Shown: positions 54,677-64,000, numbered from the stretch's first letter. The stretch is DNA of 64,000 nucleotides from Methylomonas paludis (GCF_018734325.1 NZ_CP073754.1:2418001-2482000), one strand, 5' to 3'. Notes: a model not told the origin generated them from the sequence alone. A program made the numbers and translations.

Positions 54677-55681
54677 TTAATTAAAAGTGCTACCCGGTGT
54701 TGCCGGCAAACTTGGCAAAGTTTGATGTGGAAACTCGCCGGTCAAAGCATTCAGAAATGCCACGATATCAGCGGTATCAGCATCAGAAAGATCCTGATTT
54801 AATTGCAGTTTTGCCATTAATTTAACCGCTGCATCCAAGGTTTTTACTGAACCATTATGGAAATAAGGTGCGGTAATCGCCACGTTGCGCAAAGTCGGTA
54901 CTTTCCACAAGTGTTTGTCATTGTCGTTTTTAGTTACCTCAGCACGCCCCAGGTCTTTGCTGATATGGTATTGGGCTTCGAAATAGCCGTTGCTGAATAC
55001 CGGAAATTTCTGGAAGCCGCCTGGTCCATTAAAAGCGGGGCCACTATGGCAACCGGTGCAACCCAGAGCCTGAATTTTTTCCAGACCATGTTGTTGTTGC
55101 ACGGTCAGCGCGGCTTTATTGCCGGCGACAAATTTATCGTAAGCACTATTTGGGGTAATCAAAGTCCGCTCATAAGCAGCAATTGCTTTGGTGGCATTAG
55201 CTTTGGTGATGGCATTGTCGTCACCAAAGGCTTTGGCAAACGCCACTTGATAGCCTTTAATGGTTTTCAGGCGTGCCACGACATCATCCCAGCTTTTCAT
55301 ACCCATTTCGATCGGATTGGTAACCGGGCCGGCAGCCTGTTCTTCCAGACTCGCCGCTCGGCCATCCCAGAACTGTACCGCATTGAAGGCGGCATTCCAC
55401 ACGGTAGGTGCACTGCGGCCACCAGTTTGACCATTGATACCCACTGAGTTGGGCCGGTTGTCTTCGCCACCCAAGGAAGTGTTGTGGCAGGAAGCACAGG
55501 CTACCGTTCCGCTGGAAGACAGCCGTGGATCGTGATATAGCAATTTGCCCAATTCGACTTTTTCCGGTGTAGTCGGGTTGTCGGCCGGCGCAGGTGCGGT
55601 AGTTGGTAAAGGCTCCAGGGCCATAGCTGAAAGCGAACTGCTTAATGCCAGGGCCGTTAACAGTAAACGTAGTTTAAACAT
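54677..55681 (-). CDS. Di-haem cytochrome c peroxidase
   Basis: This 334-residue periplasmic protein has a signal peptide (ending AMA) and two haem-binding sites: CASCH (about residues 62-66) and CTGCH (about 206-210). KVELGKLLYHDPRLSSSGTV and NRPNSVGINGQTGGRSAPTVWNAAFN are typical of the bacterial CcpA/MauG group. Such enzymes reduce hydrogen peroxide using cytochrome c. The length is as usual for CcpA (about 330). It has its own terminator and no obvious operon partner. Confidence 0.94.
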   Translation of the reverse strand: MFKLRLLLTALALSSSLSAMALEPLPTTAPAPADNPTTPEKVELGKLLYHDPRLSSSGTVACASCHNTSLGGEDNRPNSVGINGQTGGRSAPTVWNAAFNAVQFWDGRAASLEEQAAGPVTNPIEMGMKSWDDVVARLKTIKGYQVAFAKAFGDDNAITKANATKAIAAYERTLITPNSAYDKFVAGNKAALTVQQQHGLEKIQALGCTGCHSGPAFNGPGGFQKFPVFSNGYFEAQYHISKDLGRAEVTKNDNDKHLWKVPTLRNVAITAPYFHNGSVKTLDAAVKLMAKLQLNQDLSDADTADIVAFLNALTGEFPHQTLPSLPATPGSTFN

Positions 55682-55898
55682 GCGATCCTCCTGAGTTATT
55701 TTTGTTGGTTTTTTACTTGTCTATCGGTAACTATTTTCCCTATCCCAAATCGGGCCGGGCTACGCTCAGCTCCGCTGCAGCGTAATAAACAAAGCCAAGT
55801 TCCGGCAATATTAGCAGCAGCCAGTGTCAACACCAAGTAGCTGGTAAATTGTAAGTTATAGTGAGCTTTCAGGTAAATTTAATTATGCAGCCGGGTTT

Positions 55899-57176
55899 TC
55901 AGGCCTTACCCGCTGCCAATAGCGCAGGGTAACGCCAAGCATAATAGCCGATATAACTGTAGCAAAGTACCGGCAGCCAAAAAGCTTGATGGATGCCGAT
56001 CTGATCCGCCAATACGCCTTGCAATAATGGAATCAGTGCGCCACCAACGATGGCTGAACACAGTATGCCCGAACCCTGCCCGGCATGTACACCCAATCCG
56101 CTTACTGCCAGGGAGAAAATGCCTGGAAACATAATGGAATTACACAAACCTACCGCCAATAAACTCCACATGGCTATTGGCCCCTCGCTGCATAAACTTA
56201 ATATCACCAGACTTGCGGCGGCAATAGCATTAAATCTTAATACTTTGACCGCCGAAACTTTCTGCATGATGGCCGCGCCGGCAAATCGGCCCAGCATGGC
56301 GCCACCCCAATAAAACGTTACATATTTACCGGCTTGAGCGGGCGGCAGATCGGCTATGCTCGGCTCACCAAGAAAGCTCACCAAAAAGCTGCCGATTGCC
56401 ACTTCGCCGCCCACATAAACAAAGATGGCCAATGCCCCCAGCACCAGATGCGGATAATGCCAGGCGCTCGGCTGGCTATCAGATGCCGTTGATCCAGATT
56501 TGAGTCCCTGACTGGCTATCACCGGCAACTTCAGCCGGGCGAATACTGCGGCCATGAGCAACAGCAAGGCCATTAGGCCAAGATACGGAATTTGCACTGT
56601 GGCCGCTTCAGCCGTTTGATAGGCCAATAATTCTTCAGCATTCAACAAATTGATATCATCGGCGGTTTTTACCGCACCACTCAGGATGAACAAGGCACCG
56701 AAATAAGGTGCAATAGTGGTACCCAAGGCATTAAACGCCTGAGTTAAGGTTAAGCGGCTGGCCGCACTATCAGCCTTACCCAATGCCGTGACATAGGGAT
56801 TGGCAGATACCTGTAATAAGGTAATTCCTGCCGCCAGAATAAAAAAAGCCATTAAGAATAAAGCGTAGCATCTGTAGCCGGCGGCCGGATAAAACAATAA
56901 ACATCCGCAGCCTGCTATTAATAAGCCGAGGATGATGCCGTTTTTATACCCAATTTTTTCTACTAAATAACCGCTGGGGACGGAAACCAAAAAATAAGCG
57001 GTAAAAAAGCAGAACTGAATCAGCATCGCTTCTGAGTAAGACAGGGTAAATACCGCTTTTAAATGCGGGATTAAAATGTCGTTCAAACAAGTGATAAACC
57101 CCCACATAAAAAACAAGGAGGTCAGTATCACCAGGGAGCCTGTATATGCCGGTTGGGCTGGAGTTTGCTGCTTCAT
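55899..57176 (-). CDS. Sugar MFS transporter, FucP/GluP-like family
   Basis: A 425-residue major facilitator with 12 helices. FFMWGFITCLNDILIPHLKA, the segment NPYVTALGK and FNALGTTIAPYFGALF are typical of the fucose/glucose-galactose permease family (FHS), which uses proton symport. It follows the family 3 glycosidase gene by 8 bases, so it probably takes up the sugar that enzyme releases. The sugar cannot be named with certainty; glucose is the simplest inference. Confidence 0.9.
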   Translation of the reverse strand: MKQQTPAQPAYTGSLVILTSLFFMWGFITCLNDILIPHLKAVFTLSYSEAMLIQFCFFTAYFLVSVPSGYLVEKIGYKNGIILGLLIAGCGCLLFYPAAGYRCYALFLMAFFILAAGITLLQVSANPYVTALGKADSAASRLTLTQAFNALGTTIAPYFGALFILSGAVKTADDINLLNAEELLAYQTAEAATVQIPYLGLMALLLLMAAVFARLKLPVIASQGLKSGSTASDSQPSAWHYPHLVLGALAIFVYVGGEVAIGSFLVSFLGEPSIADLPPAQAGKYVTFYWGGAMLGRFAGAAIMQKVSAVKVLRFNAIAAASLVILSLCSEGPIAMWSLLAVGLCNSIMFPGIFSLAVSGLGVHAGQGSGILCSAIVGGALIPLLQGVLADQIGIHQAFWLPVLCYSYIGYYAWRYPALLAAGKA

Positions 57177-57184
57177 GTCCGGCT

Positions 57185-59434
57185 TCAGTTTTGGCGCAGA
57201 TTAAACTGTGCTACTTCATCACCGACCATGATTTTAAAATCACCTGGTTCAATAATTCGTTTCATATCCAGACCGATAAATGATAAGGCTTCCGGCTCCA
57301 GTTTGAAGTTTAACAATTGCTCTTCACCGGGTTGTAATTCCAGCTTTTTAAAGGCTTTGAGTTGCTTATTGGGCCGGGTAACCGAGGCTGCCACATCATT
57401 CAGATAAACCAGTACTGCTTCTTTTCCGGTGCGAGTGCCGGTATTTTTGACATACACGGCCAATTCGATGGTTTCACCCTGGGCATAACTGGCTTTGCTT
57501 AAGTGCAAGCCACTGGTTTTAAAGCTGGTATAACTCAGACCATGCCCAAATGGATACAAAGGCCGGTAATCATTGACATCAAATTTTTCGATGGGTTTAT
57601 GGTCATAATTAACGATATCGTTGGTGTGGCGTGGATAGGTAATGGGTAATTTACCGCTGGGGTTGACATCACCATATAAAATATCCGCCAAAGCCGGGCC
57701 GGCTTCCATACCCGGCAGGAAACCCAGCACTACCGCAGAGGCCTGCTCAGCCAGTTCAGTAATAATCCGTGGCCGTCCGCCGAAGTACACCAGTATCACC
57801 GGCTTGCCGGTAGCCAGCAAAGCCTGTCCCAACTTTAGCTGATTTTTGTCCAGTTCCAGGCTGTCAATATTGCCGTAGGTCTCTGTGTAAGGCTTTTCGC
57901 CGATAGCCAGAATAATATAATCGTGTTCAGCAGCAGCGGCTACGGCAGCATCGACATCAATCTCATCGTTAAAAGCCTGACCGCCGACAAAACTGACTTT
58001 ACCGCTACTTTTCTGGCGAATAGCCGCCAACAATGTTTGTTTGTCCTGCGGATAAAGCCGCTCATTATCGCCTTGCCAGGTCAACGTCCAGCCACCGTTC
58101 AGCACGCTTAATAAATTAGCAGTCGGCCCGGTCACCAGTACACTGCTGTGTTTGGCCAAGGGCAGGGTTGCGCCGGCATTCTTGGCCAGAATCACAGATT
58201 CGGCTGCCGCCTGACGGCTGACAGCCTGAGCGTCTGCTGTGGCAAAATTTCCGGCAACTGCCAATGGCTCAGGCGGTGGATCAAACAAACCGGATTGCAG
58301 TTTGACTTTAAGGATACGCGCTACCGCTTCATCAATTCTGGCCAACGGCACTTCGCCGCTTTGTGCCAGCTCCAACAACAGCTGATAAAATGAAAAATCA
58401 AATGGCACCATACTCATATCGACGCCGGCCAGCACCGCAATTTTCACTGCCTCCTTAGGCGATGCGGCCACTTTATCGCGGGTATACAGGCGGATAATGT
58501 CTTCCCAATCGGAAATGGTAAAACCTTTAAAACCCAGTTCGCCGCGCAGAATAGTGGTCAAATACTGATAATTGGCATGGCCGGGAATACCATCCACTTC
58601 ACCGGAATTAACCATGACGGTGGGGGCGCCGGCCTTAACACCTGCCGCAAAGCTGGGCAGGAAATATTCACGTAATGCCCGCTCCCCGATCCAGGCCGGG
58701 GTACGATCTTTACCGTTCAGCGGATAACTGTAACCCACATAATGTTTTAAACAGGTCGGCGCTTTGGTCGGCTGACCAAAATCATCACCCTGGTGACCTT
58801 TGATGTATTCACTACCCATGACACTGGTCAGATAAACATCCTCACCATAGGTTTCCCATAATCGCGGCCATAAGGGTTGACGGCCTATATCCATTACCGG
58901 ATAGAAATTCCAGTCCAGACCGGAAGCTTTCACTTCACGGGCAGTAATCTCACCTTCCTTGAAGGACAGTTCGGGATTAAAACTGGCAGCCATATTGATG
59001 GCTTGCGGAAACAGGGTGGCATTATAGGTATAGTTAGCACCGTGTATGGCGTCTATGCCATAGATAATCGGAATTTTTAAGCGGGTTTTAGCCGCAGTAT
59101 TACGGATAGTCTGGGTAATTAAGCGCCATTTTTCAATGTAAGGCGGTTTGTAGTCCGGTGTATTTGTGGTATTCAATATAGAACCCACATGGTATTTTAA
59201 GACGGCATTTTCCAGCTTGGCCACATCGACCGGATTATCCAGGGTCTGTCCATCGGCAGCGGCAACCACACTAAAATCGATTTGGGTCATTTGACCAATT
59301 TTTTCTTCGAGCGTCATTTGCGACAGCAAAGTCTGAACTTTGTGTTCAATAATTTGGTCATTTTGTTGAGCTACCACGGCAGACTCCATGAGGACAAACA
59401 AAAAAGATGTAAGCAGGTATATTCTTAAGTTCAC
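57185..59434 (-). CDS. Family 3 glycoside hydrolase (BglX-like beta-glucosidase)
   Basis: This protein is about 749 residues long if started at the GTG at 59434, which puts a signal peptide first (LRIYLLTSFLFVLMESAVVA); an ATG at 59494 would add 20 residues. It shows the GH3 N-terminal barrel (IYGIDAIHGANY, LKHYVGYSYPLNGKDRT), the catalytic aspartate in FTISDWED (about residue 280), the GH3 C-terminal domain and a fibronectin III-like C terminus (YPFGHGLSYTSF). It should hydrolyse beta-glucosides in the periplasm. The downstream FHS permease would import the product. Confidence 0.93.
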   Translation of the reverse strand: MNLRIYLLTSFLFVLMESAVVAQQNDQIIEHKVQTLLSQMTLEEKIGQMTQIDFSVVAAADGQTLDNPVDVAKLENAVLKYHVGSILNTTNTPDYKPPYIEKWRLITQTIRNTAAKTRLKIPIIYGIDAIHGANYTYNATLFPQAINMAASFNPELSFKEGEITAREVKASGLDWNFYPVMDIGRQPLWPRLWETYGEDVYLTSVMGSEYIKGHQGDDFGQPTKAPTCLKHYVGYSYPLNGKDRTPAWIGERALREYFLPSFAAGVKAGAPTVMVNSGEVDGIPGHANYQYLTTILRGELGFKGFTISDWEDIIRLYTRDKVAASPKEAVKIAVLAGVDMSMVPFDFSFYQLLLELAQSGEVPLARIDEAVARILKVKLQSGLFDPPPEPLAVAGNFATADAQAVSRQAAAESVILAKNAGATLPLAKHSSVLVTGPTANLLSVLNGGWTLTWQGDNERLYPQDKQTLLAAIRQKSSGKVSFVGGQAFNDEIDVDAAVAAAAEHDYIILAIGEKPYTETYGNIDSLELDKNQLKLGQALLATGKPVILVYFGGRPRIITELAEQASAVVLGFLPGMEAGPALADILYGDVNPSGKLPITYPRHTNDIVNYDHKPIEKFDVNDYRPLYPFGHGLSYTSFKTSGLHLSKASYAQGETIELAVYVKNTGTRTGKEAVLVYLNDVAASVTRPNKQLKAFKKLELQPGEEQLLNFKLEPEALSFIGLDMKRIIEPGDFKIMVGDEVAQFNLRQN

Positions 59435-59506
59435 AGGATAAGCTTGGTAAAAGATAAATTTAGAGTATAGACGGCAGCGGCAGGCCTTAAGCATTACAAC
59501 AGCCGG

Positions 59507-59635
59507 TTACTGAAATAAAGCCAGGGCTTTTTTTACAGTTGACCACACGCCCCAAGTTAAGGGTATAGACACATACAGCCAGAATAGCGCCAGCTTGATG
59601 AGTTGGGCTGGATATACAGGTTTGGAATTTGGCAT
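59507..59635 (-). CDS. Small membrane protein, MFS transporter small subunit-like
   Basis: A 42-residue frame beginning MPNSKPVYPAQLIKLALFWL, with a single membrane helix and a LTWGVWSTVKKALALF tail. It starts 20 bases after the stop of the oxalate/formate-type transporter in the same direction. I recognise the pattern (K-L-x-L-x-W-L-W-V-x-I-P-L-x-W-G-V) as the small protein annotated beside such transporters in other proteobacteria. Its function is unproven. Confidence 0.7.
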   Translation of the reverse strand: MPNSKPVYPAQLIKLALFWLYVSIPLTWGVWSTVKKALALFQ

Positions 59636-59655
59636 AATTCAGCTTAAGGGATTAT

Positions 59656-61044
59656 TCAAGAAGTTTTACGTGGAAAGTTGCCATCCAGTTCATCGAATTC
59701 CTGGTGTTGGATATGATGTTTTTCATGTACCGGCCTGATCAGCAAATTGGCAATGAAACCCAGCACCAACAAACCGGCCATAATGTACATGGTGACATTA
59801 TAAGCATCTGCTTTGGCTACGCCCTGAGCCAACTGATATTCGCGAATATAATTCACCAACACCGGACCAAATACGCCTGCTGTTGACCAGGCAGTGAGCA
59901 GACGACCATGGATGCCGCCGACAAAACGGGTACCGAAAATATCCGCCAAATACGCCGGTATGGTAGCAAAACCGCCGCCGTACATGCTCATGATCAGCGC
60001 ATAGAACAACACAAACAGCGGCATATTACCATGCATACCTAGCGTGGGCACACTGGCATACAGCAAAGCACCTAATACAAAAAACACGAAATAAGTATTC
60101 TTGCGTCCCAAATAATCCGAGCTTGATGACCAGAAGAAACGTCCGCCCATATTAAAAAGGCTCAACAGCCCCACAAAACCCGCCGCCGCAGCCGGTGTCA
60201 CGCTGCCCTTGAACATTTCCTGTATCATCACCGAAGCCTGCCCCAGCACACCTATTCCTGCCGTTACATTCAGGCACAAGACCAGCCACAACAGATAAAA
60301 CTGCGGTGTTTTCAGAGCCTGATCGATATGCACATGCTGGCTGGAAATCATTTTGTTGCGAATTTGCGGTGCCTGCCAGCCCTCCGGCTGCCAGTCCGGC
60401 TCGGGAATCCTGATGGTAAATGCCCCAATCAGCATGGAAACCATGTAGAGGCTGCCCATCACCAAAAAGCTTTCCTGAACCCCAACTGATTCGGCAGACT
60501 TGAAATGATCCATTAACAATACCGAAAGCGGAGCACCTATCATGGCGCCGCCGCCAAAGCCCATAATGGCCATACCGGTAGCCATGCCGCGCCGATCCGG
60601 GAACCATTTTATCAGGGTAGACACCGGCGACACATAACCTAAACCTAAGCCGATACCGCCAATGACGCCATAACCCAGATAGATCAGCCAAATTTCATGT
60701 AAATGTACCCCCAGGGCAGCGACCCAGAATCCGCCGCCAAAACAGCAGGCCGCCACAAACATGGTCAAGCGTGGCCCGACTTTTTCCAGCCATTTACCGC
60801 CAAAAGCCGCCGACAAGCCCAGAAATACAATGGCCAGACTAAATATCCAGCCCAATGTTGTCAATTTCCAATCATCCGCAGCCGGACTGCTGATACCGAT
60901 AACCCGACTCAGCGGCTCATTGAACACACTAAAGGCATAGGCCTGACCTATGCATAAATGTACCGATAGCGCAGCCGGCGGCACCAGCCACCGGTTAAAG
61001 CCTGGGCCGGCAATAATGGCTTGTTTCGAAAACAGACTAGACAT
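59656..61044 (-). CDS. Oxalate/formate antiporter-family MFS transporter
   Basis: A 462-residue, 12-helix permease of the OFA family. Diagnostic segments are CIGQAYAFSVFNEPLSRVIG, GYGVIGGIGLGLGYVSPVST and PDRRGMATGMAIMGFGGGAM. In a C1-metabolising host it may move formate, oxalate or another organic anion; the family also contains transporters for other monocarboxylates. The 42-residue protein at 59507-59635 follows it and probably belongs to the same transcript. Confidence 0.92.
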   Translation of the reverse strand: MSSLFSKQAIIAGPGFNRWLVPPAALSVHLCIGQAYAFSVFNEPLSRVIGISSPAADDWKLTTLGWIFSLAIVFLGLSAAFGGKWLEKVGPRLTMFVAACCFGGGFWVAALGVHLHEIWLIYLGYGVIGGIGLGLGYVSPVSTLIKWFPDRRGMATGMAIMGFGGGAMIGAPLSVLLMDHFKSAESVGVQESFLVMGSLYMVSMLIGAFTIRIPEPDWQPEGWQAPQIRNKMISSQHVHIDQALKTPQFYLLWLVLCLNVTAGIGVLGQASVMIQEMFKGSVTPAAAAGFVGLLSLFNMGGRFFWSSSSDYLGRKNTYFVFFVLGALLYASVPTLGMHGNMPLFVLFYALIMSMYGGGFATIPAYLADIFGTRFVGGIHGRLLTAWSTAGVFGPVLVNYIREYQLAQGVAKADAYNVTMYIMAGLLVLGFIANLLIRPVHEKHHIQHQEFDELDGNFPRKTS

Positions 61045-61162
61045 GTATAAATTCCCGCGTAGAAAATCCAGCGTCTATTATCCAAACTTCCCCTAGTGCC
61101 TGTAAATGCCCAGACTTAAATTATCGTGCATAAATATATTGTTGGTGTTAGCCAAAACCGAC

Positions 61163-63541
61163 TTAAGGATCTTGAACCGGCAATCTCTCCACATCGACTT
61201 TAAGCCGCTCATCGTAAATACCAGTCAACTTGCGTTTGAATTCTTCGGTAACATCCTGGGCATCCTGACGACTTCTCATCACTCGCGGCGTGAGCAGAAT
61301 CACCAATTCGGTTTTATCCTTGTTGCGGACGGTACCGCCAAACAAAGGACCGATATAGGGAATTTCATGCAATAAAGGCACGCCATTGGTATTAAAAGTA
61401 TCCTCTTCCTTGATTAAGCCACCCAAAACGATGGTTTCACCACTTTGCACCGCCACGCTGGTTTCGATCTGGCGTTTGGAGATTGTGGGTGATGATATGG
61501 ATGAAGTAGTGGTACTGGAGGCCGCATTAACACTTTGCAGTAAATCCATCAACACCAAGCCATTGGCATTGACCCGTGGTCTGATCGCCAGACTTACCCC
61601 GGTATCCACCATTTGTACGGAGTTACTGGTCACACCAGTAGAAACCAGACTGGTGGATGTGCCGGTTAGAATAGGCACAGAATCACCCACCAGAATCGAA
61701 GCCTCCTGATTATTCAATACCATCAGGGATGGAGAGGAGATGACATTGATATTATTATTGCTGGCTGCCGCCTCCAGCAAGGCACCGATATCCTTGGAAT
61801 GATTGGTAAACAGATAGTTAAAACCGCCGGTACCGATGCCGGTAGCCATATTACCCAGACTCGTGAATCCCGAACCGCTTGTGCTACTACTAGATGACGC
61901 CACGGTATCGCTTGTCCCCCCGGAACCACCAAAAATCGCGTTCTTGCCGCCGTTATTGTGCGTGATATACCATTCCAGACCATATTTAAGATCGTTATTC
62001 AGGGTCACTTCGACAATAGTGGCATCTATCATTACTTGTAAAGGCAAGACATCCAACTGTTTGAGTACCCGCTGGATAATGGCGTATTCCTGGGTATTGG
62101 CCACAATGATTAAGGCATTATTGCTTTCATCGGCAATAATTTTTACATTCGGCATCAGGCTTTGGCCATTGCCGCCACCGCCCGAACTGTTTTGAGTCGA
62201 ACTGCTATTACTGTTACCAAATGCACTGGTGCCGCCGGTGCCGCCCATGGTACTACCGGATGAACTTGAGCCAAAACCACCGCTGCTGCTGCCAGTACTG
62301 CTATTCGAATTGGTGCTGCCAAAACCACCACTACTACCCATAGTAGAACCACTACCGGATTTATTACTGGCAGACAAGGATTTATGGCCCGAAGCTATCG
62401 ATGCTGAACTTGATTTCTGCGAGCCATTACCGAAAATGGTACTTAAGGTATTAGCCAAATCTGCCGCACTATGATGTTGGGCCTTATACACATTAACCCC
62501 ACCCTTACCATCGGTATTGGTTTTATCCAGGCGCAATACCCAGGTTTCTACATCTTTCAACAAATATGAGCGCTGAGTGATAGCCAAAATAGCATTCAAT
62601 CTATCAATTTCGATAAATCTGTAAAAAGCGCTTTCGTTACCCGCCCCGGCTCCGGCATCAGGATCCTTTTTTGCACCCCCACCTGCCGCGCCGCTTTTAC
62701 CGCCAGGGGCATTATTAAAAATCTGCTCCAATTCCTCAATAATCACTGAGGCATCAACATGTGCCGGGGTAAACAATGCAAAAGACTTGCCCTTGAGTAA
62801 ATCGATATCAAAAGTATTAACCAGATCAATAGCCCGGCTTAACTCGCTGCCGGAACCGGCCAACAGCAAAATATTGCGCTTGGGATCAACATGTAACAAG
62901 GCTTTTTCCGGCAACAGCGGTTTCAATATCTCGGCTATTTCGGCAGCGGCGACATTTTTGACCGGTACCACTCTGACCTGATAGCCGCTAGGCATACTGG
63001 AAATACCGCCCAGCGATTTGCCGGAAGTACTGTACAAGGCCTCTGCCGACGGCTTGATCAAATACATACCGTTTTGACTGACCAGCGCCGCGTTATTGAT
63101 GCTTAACAGCATATCCAGCGTTGGTAACAACTCTTCCTTGGACAATGGCCTGGTGGTTTGCAGCGTTACTTTACCGGTCACTTGTGGGCTGATAGTGTAG
63201 TTTTTGCCCAAAATATCACTCAATACGACTTTGGCAACTTCCCCCAGATCAGCGTCGTCAAAATTTAAACTGTATTCCCCTTTTCCTCCCACCACTTCCG
63301 GTTTTGAAATTCCCGATTGGGTGGAAATTACGGCGTCTTCGTTACTAAAAACTTCGACTTTTGTGGTTTTACCGGCATCGTCATTTTTCAAAGGCTCCAC
63401 TGTGATGGTACCTTCCTGCAATGCTGGTTTTATTTCCGGCAACGGCAATTTGGTATGTATCTGTGGGCCAATAAATTCACACCCCGCCATTGACAGGATC
63501 ACTGCCAACACATAGGGATTTTTAATTCTATGGACTTTCAT
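61163..63541 (-). CDS. gspD: Type II secretion system secretin GspD
   Basis: This 792-residue outer-membrane channel has a lipoprotein-like signal (ILSMAGCEF, Cys about 21). The N0 domain is about residues 90-165 (YSLNFDDADLGEVAKVVLSD), repeated N1-N3 domains about 190-510, and the secretin domain about 545-760 (LLHEIPYIGPLFGGTVRNKD, ELVILLTPRVM). A Ser/Gly/Asn-rich insertion lies within the N3 region (about residues 374-460), longer than in most GspD. It overlaps the upstream gene by 14 bases. It exports folded proteins from the periplasm. The lipobox suggests a self-piloting form. Confidence 0.95.
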   Translation of the reverse strand: MKVHRIKNPYVLAVILSMAGCEFIGPQIHTKLPLPEIKPALQEGTITVEPLKNDDAGKTTKVEVFSNEDAVISTQSGISKPEVVGGKGEYSLNFDDADLGEVAKVVLSDILGKNYTISPQVTGKVTLQTTRPLSKEELLPTLDMLLSINNAALVSQNGMYLIKPSAEALYSTSGKSLGGISSMPSGYQVRVVPVKNVAAAEIAEILKPLLPEKALLHVDPKRNILLLAGSGSELSRAIDLVNTFDIDLLKGKSFALFTPAHVDASVIIEELEQIFNNAPGGKSGAAGGGAKKDPDAGAGAGNESAFYRFIEIDRLNAILAITQRSYLLKDVETWVLRLDKTNTDGKGGVNVYKAQHHSAADLANTLSTIFGNGSQKSSSASIASGHKSLSASNKSGSGSTMGSSGGFGSTNSNSSTGSSSGGFGSSSSGSTMGGTGGTSAFGNSNSSSTQNSSGGGGNGQSLMPNVKIIADESNNALIIVANTQEYAIIQRVLKQLDVLPLQVMIDATIVEVTLNNDLKYGLEWYITHNNGGKNAIFGGSGGTSDTVASSSSSTSGSGFTSLGNMATGIGTGGFNYLFTNHSKDIGALLEAAASNNNINVISSPSLMVLNNQEASILVGDSVPILTGTSTSLVSTGVTSNSVQMVDTGVSLAIRPRVNANGLVLMDLLQSVNAASSTTTSSISSPTISKRQIETSVAVQSGETIVLGGLIKEEDTFNTNGVPLLHEIPYIGPLFGGTVRNKDKTELVILLTPRVMRSRQDAQDVTEEFKRKLTGIYDERLKVDVERLPVQDP

Positions 63542-64000
63542 CGTTTGGATTCTCAGGATTAGGATTAGTCGGTTGCTCAGTTGGCGGCGGTCTGCGCGGC
63601 TGCCTTAAGTTGGGTATGGGCGCAGGCTGTGGCGGCGGAGTAGACACAGGAGGGGCATCCATTCTGGGCTTTCTGAGTAACAGAGTTTTTTGTTGACCAG
63701 CCTGCTGTAAGATCACTCGGTCTGGGTGAATTTCTTTAAGCGTCCAACCGGACACCATTTGCTCGTTGCTGGTTTTTAAATGTTTTTTGCTTTCATTCTT
63801 TTTGGCAAATAGTGCAGTAGGAGGCCGGTTATCCTTGGCATAAATGCCCACCAATTCCCAATCGTCGATTTGACCTAGTTCCAGAGTCTGAGTGTTCTCG
63901 ACCGGGGCTTCAGCTATCGGTTTACGGCCTTCAATAAACAAAGGACGTTCGACCATTTCGGCATAATTGCCGGCATTTTCAGTGTCGCTATTAATATTGG
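63528..64000 (-). CDS. Type II secretion protein, GspC/GspN-like (5' end outside window)
   Basis: At least 143 codons are open from 63528 to the window end, and the frame continues upstream of the internal ATG at 63956 without a stop. ERPLFIEGRKPI is the typical xRPLFxxxRRP motif, and WELVGIYAKDNRPPTALFAK, VSGWTLKEIHPDRVILQQAG matches the HR-type beta domain of GspC/GspN. The C terminus is a proline-rich tail. The gene overlaps gspD by 14 bases, as gspC commonly precedes gspD. The membrane anchor should lie outside the window. Confidence 0.8.
   Translation of the reverse strand, partial: NINSDTENAGNYAEMVERPLFIEGRKPIAEAPVENTQTLELGQIDDWELVGIYAKDNRPPTALFAKKNESKKHLKTSNEQMVSGWTLKEIHPDRVILQQAGQQKTLLLRKPRMDAPPVSTPPPQPAPIPNLRQPRRPPPTEQPTNPNPENPNDESP

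Overview
The window reads as a chromosomal segment of a methylotrophic gammaproteobacterium, most likely a methanotroph of the order Methylococcales; the genus cannot be fixed from the sequence alone. The main evidence is a beta-ribofuranosylaminobenzene 5'-phosphate synthase-like gene (tetrahydromethanopterin synthesis; 53450-54406) and the gene pair of a PQQ-alcohol-dehydrogenase-associated ABC ATPase and a YVTN beta-propeller (1-1250). The gene order thrS-infC-rpmI-rplT-pheS-pheT-ihfA-merR-tRNA-Pro and the nagZ-hpt-methylthioinosine phosphorylase operon are typical of Gammaproteobacteria.

Layout. 1-1250: PQQ-associated ABC ATPase (cut by the window start) and beta-propeller. 1490-3631: a cyclic-nucleotide phosphodiesterase-like enzyme, rppH and a HAD phosphatase, flanked by inverted copies of a short repeat. 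3734-8797: surface and secreted proteins (TPR lipoprotein, YadA-like trimeric adhesin, a PEP-CTERM protein) and a TusA-like protein. 9241-12999: an operon with an unknown secreted protein, a FecR-domain protein, a two-partner-secretion outer-membrane pore and a small secreted protein, but no recognisable TpsA substrate. 13052-17731: a TetR-controlled tripartite drug-efflux operon. 17909-21624: NCS2 permease, conserved lipoprotein and a TIM-barrel isomerase. 21685-23261: an intact IS4-family element with target duplication. 23572-33369: PEP-CTERM protein, Kef-type antiporter, HxlR/QorB pair, murI, RNase T2, L,D-transpeptidase and ilvD. 33530-36191: a small inverted-repeat element, a PQQ-like beta-propeller protein and an IS481 remnant. 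36311-44381: the translation-factor operon with tRNA-Pro(GGG) and tRNA-Val(GAC). 44630-48303: nagZ operon, small membrane protein and soxYZ. 48335-48936: three tandem 200-bp repeats. 48966-64000: a giant hybrid sensor kinase, beta-RFAP synthase, di-haem peroxidase, a sugar permease with a family 3 glycosidase, an oxalate/formate-type transporter with a 42-residue partner, and a secretin (GspD) with the end of a GspC/N-like gene.

The most distinctive non-coding content is a set of small repeats. One family, of about 120-135 bp, has terminal inverted repeats resembling GTAACTACTCAGCGT (four copies plus one decayed copy); two of these lie inside the translation operon. A second family, built on ATGGGGTCAGGTTAC, sits directly on stop codons, forms a 25-bp perfect hairpin between two convergent genes, supplies the last codons of one permease, and at one site flanks a copy of the first family on both sides. 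infC appears to begin at a rare ATC codon. No CRISPR array, phage, integron or defence island was recognised.
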